DNA of 64,000 nucleotides from Theristus sp. LFF4_11 (Eukaryota > Nematoda > Chromadorea > Monhysterida > Xyalidae): positions 43,719-107,718 of the forward strand of contig JASANC010000628.1 in the NCBI GenBank assembly GCA_030248135.1, written 5' to 3'. A program made the position numbers and the translations under genes. The notes beneath the pieces were generated by a model that was given only the letters and a program-made list of their open reading frames with translations, was not told the DNA's origin and did not search any database. Positions 39,101 to 51,100 of the stretch are shown in pieces. Positions within the stretch are counted from its first letter, which is position 1, and each line of letters begins with the position of its first letter.

Positions 39101-42100
39101 TGTTGTATAAACGTTGTTGTGGCTCTTGTTTCTTCTTCTTATTGTCACATTGGAACGATGATCATGAAAGACCACCAAGCTCCAGGTTGGATGACAACTG
39201 ATGGTTTGCTTCCTCCAGAGCCGAGGATAAATTGGGCTCGGGGCAGTATTGCCCGTTTCCACTGGAGTTTTGTACCTTATGGTTTCCGAAACCGGCGCGC
39301 GGCCAAATAAATAATTATAATCGATTTTGCAACCTAGTCGCATAATCTGACCTTTATTACGATTTTCCGCTTGTCGGTGCTGAATAAAACGCCTACGATT
39401 ATGAAAATAGGCGATACACCTTCGATGCAGCTGTCTTCTGGCGTGTGTGGCGATGGGGTCGTTTTGGAAATCGTTTTTATTTTCGATATTACCGAAAATA
39501 ATAGTACGCGTCGGTGTTTTTCCCGACAAAAACAAACTCGAAGCGCACAACAGTTTAGTTTGTCGAGCTTAATCAAAAACAGACAGGAACAACGTTCAAA
39601 CACTGTCGTCCATGATGCGTCGTTGCTTTGTTGTTCTGGTGTTGATGATCGCACTGAGGGCCACCTTTGGTACCGATTATGAAGGTACTGCTGCTTCACA
39701 ATAGCTGCGTGTGTTTCATGTTTTTTTTGTGCGACAAAAGTTCTTCTTTCAGCGTTGTTTTCTAATATTTTGTCGATTGTAGACTGCATGGAAATCTGGG
39801 ATGCAGTCGATTGCTGCGTTGCAAACTGTATGTGGTATCCAACCAATCAGACATTCTGGTCGAAGAGTGGACCGAAGAGATTTCAGTGTGGGGAGTGTGG
39901 CACAGCTCATGATGGTTGCTTGAGTGCTGATCGTGCAAGTTGCGAGCGGAGGTTCGGCAGTGATGGAGATGAACGTTTGAAGATATGAAGATCATGACGA
40001 CGATGAAGATATGCGTTGAAGAGAACGCAACGCTCACTGATAGTGGCGTGTGACTGTGGTGACTGGAAATTGACATACATACAGTTTGGCTTCATTTTTT
40101 GTGTTCGCAAGATTTTGTGTGCTTTATTTTTTTTAATTTGTGTTTTTCATAATGGGATTGTCTAGGTACGGCCGCTGAGGTTTTCGGCCGTTCAATGTTC
40201 GGCCGTGCAGATAACACTGCAAATGTTGTCTGAGTGCGGCCGTTCATAGTACGGCCGTAATGGTGGAGCACACAGATTATTGTTTTTTGCTTTGGTTTCG
40301 GCTGTTTTGGTTTTGCTTTATAGTGTTTTCGGCTGTATTGTTGTGGAGCATATGGTGGTGGAGTATGGTCTGTTTTGAATACGACATAAACATAATGTTC
40401 GTATTCGTGTGACTTGTGTTGTTGTGCATTTTTTATTTTATACACACAAAACACTGCAAATTTGATAGCAAAATTATGCAGATATTCCGTAAAGAAAAGG
40501 GGGGTTATAGCCGGGTTTTATCTTATAAACTCAGCCCTACTTATTCTGGCGGGTTTCGGCGATTTAATTCGAACCCCGACTTTGACCATTCCCGGAGCGC
40601 CATAAACGTCAGAAGCGTTTTGTCCAAGGTGCAGGTGCACCGGTGGTCGTCAGTCGAAATACAAGACAAAAATACAAGAATGCTTCAGAAATAGACAAAC
40701 ACATGTGTGTTCACAATAATCCAAAGCGCAGTGATGGTTTTTTAAGAAAGAAGTTGTTTCTGTTGTGAAACGTTTTCAATTCCCGGATTTTCGTTGCAGA
40801 CGGAGGCGTTGATCGGCATCGGCGAACTGGTCGATCGTCACGGTGGTCGCGTGCACGGCGGCGTGCTGCCGATTTCGCCCGACCCCGAATTGCAGCACTT
40901 GATCGCAAAGTGAATGGGGCATTCATGAAACAGTATTTAATAACGCGTAGCTAAAGCTATGCGTCACTAAATACTGCTTCATGAATTGTTGTTCATGAAA
41001 TGCTGTTGTTGATTAAAATCAATTTGGTTTATTTCCTGTCACGTCCAGATGCTTCCTAAAACTCGGCCAATGGTCGGAAGCTCGCACGGCACCCGCTCGA
41101 TACAAGGACGAATTCAGGCAGGTGCTGACGCACTACAAGCGGGCGACAGAGTTCGACAGGCACTGGTACAAGGTTGGATATAGTGGAATTGTTTGAACCT
41201 GCTGCTGCTGTTGTTGTTGTTCGTTGCCGAATTTCCCGGAGGCGCGAAGCCGAGGCGCTGGCGTTATTGCGACCGAAGCCGCCAGTTCCACTCCAAAACC
41301 TGTTTGCAGACGTCGAAAGGGAAACACAAAAACCAATTTCATTATTTCGCCCAGGCGTGGCACGCGTTCGCGCAGGCGAATTTCTCGGCCGTTCTGTACC
41401 ACCGACAGCAGCTGCAGGCGACAACCGCGAACTTGCAGGCGGCTGCCGAAGCGACTGGTGCGTTTCCGGAGGACGGAATTCCAGGAAATTCCACTTTGAA
41501 ATTTGAAATTTGTTTTAAAAAGATTAAAAACTGCGTTTGCAGTGGTGCCGCCACCGGTGCTCGCGCCCACCGCCGCACACTCGCAGTCGCTGAGCGCACT
41601 GCAACCGCTGGCCGAGGAGACCGCGTTAGGTTCGTGAGCGGCATCGTGGAAATTTTTACTTTCTCGAACGAACGAATGTTACGTTACTGTTACGGTGCCA
41701 TTCACGGAGTTAGAAGCGCCAGTGTCACGCTGGACTCGGTTGTCTGAGCGTGATTGATTTGATGTTGTCGAATCTTCCTAAGCAATAGAATTGGTGTGTT
41801 TCGTGGCGTGCACTGATTGACCGGCATCTGTACAGGTTACAGCCAATCAATCGAGCGAATGCAAATTTTCGTAGTTAACTCGATGAATAACGGTATCGCA
41901 TTGTGAGATCCGAAATCACTATTCATTGATGCTCACAAAACTTGGGTTCTCATTATTAGATTCCTGACCAGGGCGTGCGGACAAAAGACCACCCACTTGG
42001 ACAATTTTTCGTTCAATAGTTCAGTTGCAAAACGTCGCTTTTCGTTTCGCAGGCACTCAACCGACGGCCACCGGGTCGCAGCAGCAGTCGAACGTGACCG

Positions 42101-45100
42101 GGCCAACGTCACAGCTGCAACCGGCGGCGTTGCCCGCGACGGGCGTTCAACAGCCGGCGCTGAGCGCGCAGCAAACGGCAGCGAGCGCACTGCTGCAGTC
42201 GCAGATCGTACAACGTCAACAGGTTCAGGTGAATTGGCGTTTCGCTTGGCTTGCATTCACTGATCGTTTGACTGATTGATTGTTTTTTTGTGTGGCGAGT
42301 TCTGCTGTGCGGCTTGAAAACTGATTGTTTTTTGTCGTTTTTCTTTTGCCCACAGTATTGGATTAGCTTGCGTTTTATTGGTAAAGTTGATGTCTTCCAT
42401 GGGTTTGCACGTCAGGATTTTGCTGGCCTCCTCGGCGGTTTGTGTTTTGCCACGACGAAATTTGCTCTCTGAACGTGAAACCTTCTGAAACGAACTGTAA
42501 TATTGTTCACCTACATTGTTCACGCGTTGTGGTTTTGTTGTCGTTTCAGCACGTGGTACCGTATTACCTCTATTAAACCCCCATGGGGGTTTATTTCTTC
42601 AGCGACTTCTGGGGGTGGGGGTTTATTTTTGGGGGGGGGGATTATTTTGGGGGGGGTTTATTTGGAAACCATTTTTAGGGGTGGGCAAAATGGCAAAAAT
42701 ACCTTCCATGGCAGGAAGGAAGTCGCAGAAACTTCTACTTTTCACAGAGATTTCCTTTGGTAACAGCCTTTTGTAATGAAATTACCGCCAACTCATCCCT
42801 TTGGGGCCTTTGGTAGCACAATTTCACCAATGTCACTGCATTCAGCCACTGAATTCGCTAGGTATGTGTTTCAAACAGGTTTCTAATAAACCCCCATGGG
42901 GGTTTATTTTTGGGGGGGGATTATTTGGAAACTTGTCGAGGGGGTGGGGGTTTATTTTTGGGGGGGGGGTTTAATTTGGGGGGGGGGTTTAATAGAGGTA
43001 ATACGGTAATTGGCAACAGTCAGTCGAATGACTTTATGTCGAAGTTAAGAACAATTCAAAATTTCCCCCAAAAACCGTGACACTCTGTTATCCGCAGCAA
43101 CTCGAGATGTCCGTCAACCAATACGCGGTCGCCAGTGTGCGTGCGTTTTTTCGCGCCATTGGCCTCACGCGAACGGGCAGTCGCCTGCAGGACACGCTGC
43201 GACTGTTGACCCTGTGGTTCGAGTACGGACACTTGCCGGACGTTAGTGACGCGCTCGCCGAGGGACTGCAGTTGGTGCCCGTGGAGACGTGGTTGCAGGT
43301 CGGTGGGGAGGGGGGTGCACTTGGCATTTGGAGGGCGGTTGCTGCGTACTTGGCATTTGGGAGGTGTGCGCACTTGGCATTGGGGGGTTTCACACTTGTG
43401 GACTTCGCGATCATTGTGGTCGTGTTCTGGTGTTGAACTATCTATACATCGAAACTACTGCCGTCTGCGCTTGGTTATGCATTAGCGAGAATGCTCTAGT
43501 CCAGAATATTTGCGCTTTTCGTGGCTGCAGGTTCGTTTGGAGTTGGAATGTGACAGATTTGCGAGGTATCATCGCTTTTTCTAGTTCTGTCACTCATTGC
43601 GTTTGCGCAGACGTAGCAGGTAAAGCTGGGGAATTAGCTGCGTGCTTGATGCGGCAATTCAAAACTGCCAACGGGACTCGAACGGATCTCGGGGATTCGG
43701 GACCCTTTACAGAATTTGAATTCCCGCCCGCGTCCAACGTGACACTGCGTCTTTATATATTGCCTCACTGGGTCGCAGGACCACAAGAAACGCGTTTTTT
43801 GGTACTCAGCATCCGCACGTTTTTTGTGCTGTTGAATTATGCGGTCGATTCCTGGAAGCATTGATTGATAAGCGAGTAAAGCGATGAACAAAACAGAAAA
43901 AATCACAAAAAACCGAAACACAACCATCACAGGTTATACCGCAGTTGATTGCGCGCATTGACACACCACGCACGCTGGTCTCGCGGTTGATTCAACAGCA
44001 GTTGACTGAAATCGGCAAAAGCCACCCGCAGGTGTGATGGTCTGGGCTGTACTATGTCTGTGTACTGTGTCTACCGTATTTGGTCTCGACATGATCTTAC
44101 TCCCGGAGGTAGACGATCCTGATGGTCAAGAAGGATTTTTGTTGAGCCAATCGCAATCGTTGCAGCAAGAGCGTGTCGAGAGCAAATTTGTGGTGGTACC
44201 GTAGTCCGCGGACATGAATCAGTTTTCTGAAACTCATTTTCTTTCATATCGACAGTGCTTTTCTACCAAAATTGGAGTTTTGTTAGAACAGCAATTGTCT
44301 CCAATTTTCAAGGCGCTAGTCTATCCGCTCGTGGTCGCTGCGAAGTCGGAGAATAAAATCCGTCAACACGTTGCAAATCAGCTGCTGATCCGAATCAGTG
44401 AACACTCGAACAAACTGGTGCTACAGGCGAAGATGGTCGGTTCACGACGAAACCTGGCTTTTTTATTTGCGGATATAACGGGGAAGTATAAAATCGTAGA
44501 CACATTCGCTCAAACGGGTAACAGGAAATACAGCGGGTTTCCCACATAACTTATTTGATTCTTTTCTGGTTGGATCTCTGTGTATAGAAGACTGAAATGC
44601 CCAACTCGACGACAATTTCGAATACCACCAATTATTGTTACATCAAGTATCGGCTGTTCGTTTTAGTCGTCTTGCTTGATTGTTTAATGGAAGCAGCATG
44701 CCTCATCCGACTGATACACAGACGGAACACAAGGAAAACCTGCTGAAAACAGAATCCACCTTGATCAAGGTGAGTCACGAGCTGATCCGAGTCGCGATTC
44801 TCTGGCATGAACAATGGCACGAAGCGCTCGAAGAAGCCAGGTCCAGTTTTATAAAACAAAGCTCATAGCAGTCCGGTGGTGTTACACCACTGACATACCA
44901 CTACTACTGTAGTGTACTTGTAGTACCACTGTCAGTAGTAGAACCCCTGAATTGACATCATGATGACGCACAAGACATCACGTTGAAGAGTAGACATTGG
45001 GTGTATCAGTATATGGTGAAAACAGAAATGATACTGTGATGTCTCATGATTTCATTCCACGGCTCAGTGGTGTATCACAGAAGACTACTGAGCGTTTTAT

Positions 45101-48100
45101 AACACTGCGCCCAGTCGTCAATACTTCCAAGAGCGTAACGTCGAGGCGATGTTGGCCACGTTGGAGCCGCTGCATCAGATGATCGAGAGCGGGCCGACGA
45201 CACTGAAGGAGCAGTCGTTCAATCAGGTCGGCACCGGTGTACTGTCGGTTTTGGTAAACCTGTCAGTTTTTTCCAGGAAGTAGCAGCTGATTAACAGCGA
45301 TGGGTTTTAGAAAAAAGGTTGTTTCAGGCTTTGTGGTGTCTTGCTCAGCTGGATAACCGTGTAGACGCTGCTTGGTTGATTATTGTAGGTTGTAGGTTCT
45401 GCGCGCTTTGGCTGGTTTGTTGGTTCAACTACAGTCTATTTGTATTTCTTTGTCCTTAGCAATTGCTGTAATGGCGGTATCTGCCCTACACGGAATACAC
45501 GCATCACATGGTCACCAACCAATCAGTTAATTGCATATGATATGGATAAATATGCTGCATTTCTGTGTTTCTTTTTTGCAGACTTTTCACCGTGAACTAT
45601 CGGACGCGAAACGTTTCTGCGACGAGTTTCGACGGACACGAAACGTGAAAGAGATTCAACAGGCCTGGGAGCAGTACTATGCGGTGTTCAAGCGTATATC
45701 AAAGCAACTGCCGCAGGTAGAAAAAATCTGGGGCCTTTCCTGTCCAATGTTGGACAATACCCAATTGAATATATTAAAGAGTCATAAAGTGAAATTGAAT
45801 TTTAAAAATATTCAGTATTATTATTATTTTGTCAGTCGAGAGGTTGTGCTAGCGAATTACAACAATAAGACAACGAAATCGGGTATCCAGAAATTCACAA
45901 AAAATCAATGCCAATAAAACCACTCTCAGCTGACGTCACTCGAGCTGCAATTCGTCTCGCCGAAGCTGCTTTATGCGTCGTCACTGCAGCTGGCCGTGCC
46001 CGGCACGTACGATCCGAACCGTCCGCTCGTGCAGATTGAGTCGTTCCGAGCGAACCTGTCCGTGATCAGCTCGAAGCAGCGGCCGCGTAAAGTCTGCATA
46101 CAGGGTGAGCGCTGTGAAAGGCCTCGTTTATACCAGACTGTATGCGTATACGGCACGTCGCGTCACTTTAGTGCTCTGGTTATTGCATGCTACCGTTCAT
46201 ACCTGACGTGCGCGTCTACATACGGTCTGGTATAGACGGGCCTCAGCCGTTAAGGCCCCGTTCATACGGACGTACGTCGACGACACGTCTCCGTTGACTG
46301 TAGAGTGGGCAAGGACACACGAGACCTGACCTGACGTGACATGCCTTGTACGCACACGTCCGCATGAACGGGCGTCATGTGGAAAACTAACACACGGCGA
46401 AATTGTTTTGTTTTTGTTTTTCGTACTTTGTGGGCGGACGGTGGACTTTTGCGGTTTCGCACGGTAAAGTAAGACCCTGCGGACGACATTGCGTGATCAT
46501 TTTAATGTTGTTGAAAGCGAATGATAGAAGAAGAAAATACTGTGCACCGGTGTTGATGTTTTTTTCTTTTGTTGTCGACCATTTCGAGTGCTGCAGGCAG
46601 CGACGGCAACGACTACTGGTTCTGTCTGAAGGGCCACGAAGACATTCGCCAGGATGAACGCGTGATGCAGCTGTTCGGGCTGATCAACACGCTGCTGCTG
46701 CAGGAGCCGCAGACATGCCGGCGCAATTTGACCATACAAGTAGGGATGGAGCCGGTTCCGGTCCGGATTCCGGATTCCGGATTCCGGCGCCTAAAATTGG
46801 ATCCGGATCCGGTCCGGATTCCGGCGCAATTTTGCCGGATCCGGCCGGATCCGGCCGGAATGGCCGAGACCCGCGAAATTAAACCAGTTGATTCCTCCGT
46901 TTCAGAGCTGTTCAATGGTTTGACAAATTTGTTTCGGTGCTTTGTTGGTTTTGTTGTTGTGCATTTGACATGTGATCAGTGAGCGTTTCTTTAGTTTAGT
47001 GTTCTGTTCAATGGTAAATGGTTCACTGCTTTTGTCTTGAGTGGTAAACTTATGTGCAGCATCGTCCACTTTACAAAACGTGGCTGCCAGCTTTTGGCCG
47101 ACGTTGTTGATGAACAATAGCAGGTTTTTTGAAATCAGCCATCTTCGTTGGTCATATTCAGTTAGCTGTCAAACAGTTGCTTTTTTGTGAGCCCCAGAAC
47201 ACCAGCGATTTTAGCGACGTGTGTTACCGTGGGTGTGCGGGGTGCCGTGATCCCCTAAAACCCGATAAACCCCCCCCAACGACGAATCCACGAGACGACG
47301 AATCCATTTCAATGGTGTTGCCCGCCGTTTGCGCACTGAAGCAGCGCATCGAACAAGTCGATGCGAGTGGCATTGGTACGACGAAAGAAACGCTGCTGAC
47401 CAGCATCGACACACGCTTCCGTGCACTTTTCCACAACGAATCCAACATTATGGCCACGTACGTTGAACCGCGATTCAAGAATACTGAAGTCGTCTTCGAA
47501 AATGAAGGCGCGATTCGTTGTGAACTACTTCAGATTGCAAAGAAAATCTTGAAACGACCGGAGACGCCCACAAACTGCGACGATACATCCGAGATCGCGA
47601 ACAACGACGATGACGAAAGTGAACGCGAGCCCGAACCAAAAAAGAAATCGACTGGCCTCTACGGAGGCATTGAGTTTCACGCTGCGCGACCGCGCAACCC
47701 GTCAGGCGAATCCAGTCGCTCGAAGACGAACTGCGCGGCGAAATGAATATGTACGAGTCGGATGATTTTATCGACGAACCGGACAAAAGTGTTCTAATGC
47801 TAGACTTTTGGCGGCTGAACTCGTCTAAACCGTCTAAAACGTCTAAACACCCAAACTATCGACAATCGCGCGCAGATACCTGGCACCGCTACCAACAAGC
47901 GTGGCAAGCGAACGAATGTTCTCCGAAGCCAGGCAGGTGTTTGTGTACAGCCGATCTCATCTGTCAACTCAGAACGCCGAAAAGGTCTTGTTTCTGAAGG
48001 GAGTGTTGCCAGCACTTGATTATCCCTCTGCGATGTGAATTTTGTCAATTGTTGTTGTTGTAATTTTTGGTTGGTTCACGTGCTGTGTCTTGCTGACTTT

Positions 48101-51100
48101 GTTTCTGTGTCTGTGCTGTTTTATGCTGAAAATGTGATGAAGAAGCGACGAAATGTGCGTAGATGTTTTTTAGACATAAAAAGGCCATTCCGGTCCGGAT
48201 TCCGGCAATTTTTGCCGGATCCGGCCCGGCCGGAATGGGCTTTTGCCGGATCCGGCCCGGATTCCGGCAAATTTGCCGGATCCATCCCTACATACAAGTG
48301 AGCCAGAATGGGGCAGTTATGGGAAAGGTTTTCAAAATGACATTTGATAGCACGTTCCCACCGATTTCGGTAACCCGACGGTAGCAAAACATCGGTTCGT
48401 TTCGAGGAATGGGCGGCTCTTATTATTCTCGTGAAAACATTTTAACTTGAAAAAATAGATGTTGTTGTCTTTTTCCAACGTTTCGTTTGTTCCCATTGCA
48501 GCGTTACTCGGTCGTGCCGTTGAGTCAGAACAGCGGCCTGATCGGCTGGGTGCCGAACTGCGACACGCTGCACGCATTGCTGCGCGACTACCGCGACAAA
48601 CGCAAGGTGATGCTCAACATCGAGCATCGACTCATGCAGAGTGTGAGTGGCGCCGCTGGCTTTTGTTTGTTTCGTGTTCGTGTTACGTTGCTGTGCTGAC
48701 AAGGAAACTGTGGACACACTTGTTTGGTCGTTGGTGAACAAAAAGCAAAAGCGAATTTCCAGTTGATGAGTACTGCGCTTCCGCCGAAAATCCCATCCGC
48801 CGCTTTCGTTTCCGCAGCAAATTAAGAAACAAAATTCAAATCGTGTTTCAACGCACCACAAAACTGGCGTCATAATTCGCTTTCACGCGTTTCACATGTA
48901 TGCGTGCGTGCGTAGGGCCACAGGACGCTTTTTTCAGCCGAACTCATTCATTCATTCTTTTATTCATTCATTTTATTTCGCAATAATGCGGGATGCTCCG
49001 CTAAAAACTGTTAAGACAGCATGAGATAACGGAGACCCACATTCTTCACACCACTCCAACCTGTACAATTCTCTCCGCACCAGGTGACGAAGGAATACGA
49101 CACGCTGACGCTGATGCAGAAGGTGGAGGTGTTCGAGCATGCGCTCGAGTACAATACCGGTGACGACCTCCAGAAGATCCTCTGGCTGAAGTCGCCCTCC
49201 AGCGAGGTCTGGTTCGACCGACGGACGAACTACACGCGACTGCTGGCGACCATGTCCATGGTCGGGTACATTCTCGGCCTGGGCGACCGGTGCGTGGTTT
49301 TTTTTTGAATTTTTTTGGGTTTTTTGTCGGACGTTTGTTCGATGAGAAACTCGTAGCCGGCTGATTGGCTCAGTGGATAGCACTTGGGACTTCCAATCGG
49401 AAGGCCCGGGTTCGAATCCGCTCGTGACCACTCGGCTGCCCCGGGTTGCGTGGCGCTTAATGGTTCGGCAGCATAAACGTCGGCTTTCTTGATTCACAAG
49501 ATTGCTGTTCCGGTGGCGAGGAACTCAATGACATCGCGCCCATGCATACCAGCGCAGCTTGCCCAACGCCCACTTCTATAGCAGAAAAACTGCTTCCAAC
49601 GTCGCAGCCCATGTGGTGGACAATAAAAAAATTGCGACACTGCCTTTCCCCAAGGGCGTTGGGTAAGGATAAAAAGGGGGCAACAAACAACAACAACATG
49701 AGAAACTCGTAAGATATTGGAACTGGTGAAGTGAACTGTTTCAAGTGGATGGTGAAGTGGCATTCTTGAAGCGGTGTTTAGTGCTGTGGGACGCATTCAT
49801 TGTTGGCACATGGCGTCGGAGTCACTACACCACACACCGAGAATAAAAACTTTCAAAACTCTTGAACAAAGTAACAAGTGACAAACAATGAAAACCGAAA
49901 CTGTCGTTTTTTTTGTCCAGCCACCCGTCGAATCTGATGCTCGACCGAGTGAGCGGCAAGATCGTGCACATCGACTTTGGCGACTGCTTCGAGGTGGCGA
50001 TGAACCGCGACAAGTTTCCCGAGAAGATTCCGTTCCGTCTGACGCGAATGCTCGAGAAAGCGATGGAGGTTTGTTGCTGTTGGTTTTTTATTGAAAATGC
50101 AAACGCTTTATGCTAAATTCCTAAATCCAATCTAATTCCAATCCGAAAATCCTAAATGCCAAATACCGAAAACTGCCCGCGAAACGACCTCAGGTCACCG
50201 GCATCGAGGGCAACTTCAAGATGACCTGCGAACGGGTGATGACGATGCTGCGCAACAACAAGGACAGTCTGCTCGCTGTGCTGGAGGCGTTCGTCTACGA
50301 TCCGCTGATCAACTGGCGACTCGTCGAGGCTGGTGCGTGTGCGTGTGTGTTTTTGACCGGCTGTTTTGTTGGTTTTGATTTTTCATTTTGAACATTCACC
50401 GCGGCGCGTTCCGATTGTGTATCACCAACAGGGGCAAAAAGTTGAATTTCTTTGTGATAGTTGCCATTGTTGATTGATTGATTTTATTCGACACATTGTA
50501 ACTTACAGGCATACATGGCTGTGTATTCGGAAAATTCGATCATAAACATTGATTATTGCAGGTACTGCTGGCAAACGGACGACCTCCGATATGACTGGAG
50601 CCGCAGGCGCACAGGGTGCACTCGATGTGCCAGGTTGTGCGGTGGTTTCGAAAATCCCGTTTTTAATTTTTTCCGAAAGACGACAGAGCAGCATCGGAGT
50701 TGCAAGAATACATATTTACCCACAAATGGGATGTTTGATTGGCAAGCAAACCCGATATAATTCAAACTTTCGCATGCGACGAAAGACACTGACAAGTTTA
50801 AACAAGCATCCTTAAAAGCCCATGCCATTCATGCACTCGCGCGCGCGCGCAGAGCGCAGGCGTTACTTTTTAGAAAGGTGAAGCTGCGATATTTTGTGCT
50901 CCATGATCTTTGTGGCGACGTGACGCTGGTGCATGAATGAGTGCCAAAAAGAGTTCCGTGAATGAGTGCCAAAAAGAGTTCCATGAATGAGTGCCAAAAA
51001 GAGTTCCATGAATGAGTGCCAAAAAGAGTTCCATGAATGAGTGCCAAAAAGAGTTCCATGAATGAGTGCCAAAAAGAGTTCCATGAATGCGGCATTATAC

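Larger units (their letters stand above)
28629..44435 (+). other. TOR: TOR exons 29-47: FAT (TPR-like) region
   Basis: Exons: 28629-28736, 29282-29433, 29800-29962, 30514-30653, 30854-30944, 31221-31360, 31926-32026, 32352-32514, 36697-36823, 38045-38182, 38492-38677, 40800-40909, 41049-41172, 41355-41457, 41543-41629, 42053-42228, 43098-43298, 43933-44031, 44313-44435. Landmarks: [91 protein letters not shown] and [19 protein letters not shown]. Exons 43 and 44 (41543-41629, 42053-42228) encode a Pro/Ala- then Gln/Ala/Thr-rich linker; the human protein has a Thr/Ala/Ser-rich linker at the same place. The two longest introns of this segment (32515-36696 and 38678-40799) contain the nested genes. 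Confidence 0.9.

Noticed and set aside
47129..47746. 205-residue frame as a host gene inside TOR
   Set aside because: Content is hAT transposase, it lies between the transposon ends, and the gene is frameshifted and truncated.
49356..49430. Functional tRNA gene
   Set aside because: A and B boxes are good, but the anticodon stem does not pair well and the sequence continues into a SINE body with an (AAC) tail and target duplication.
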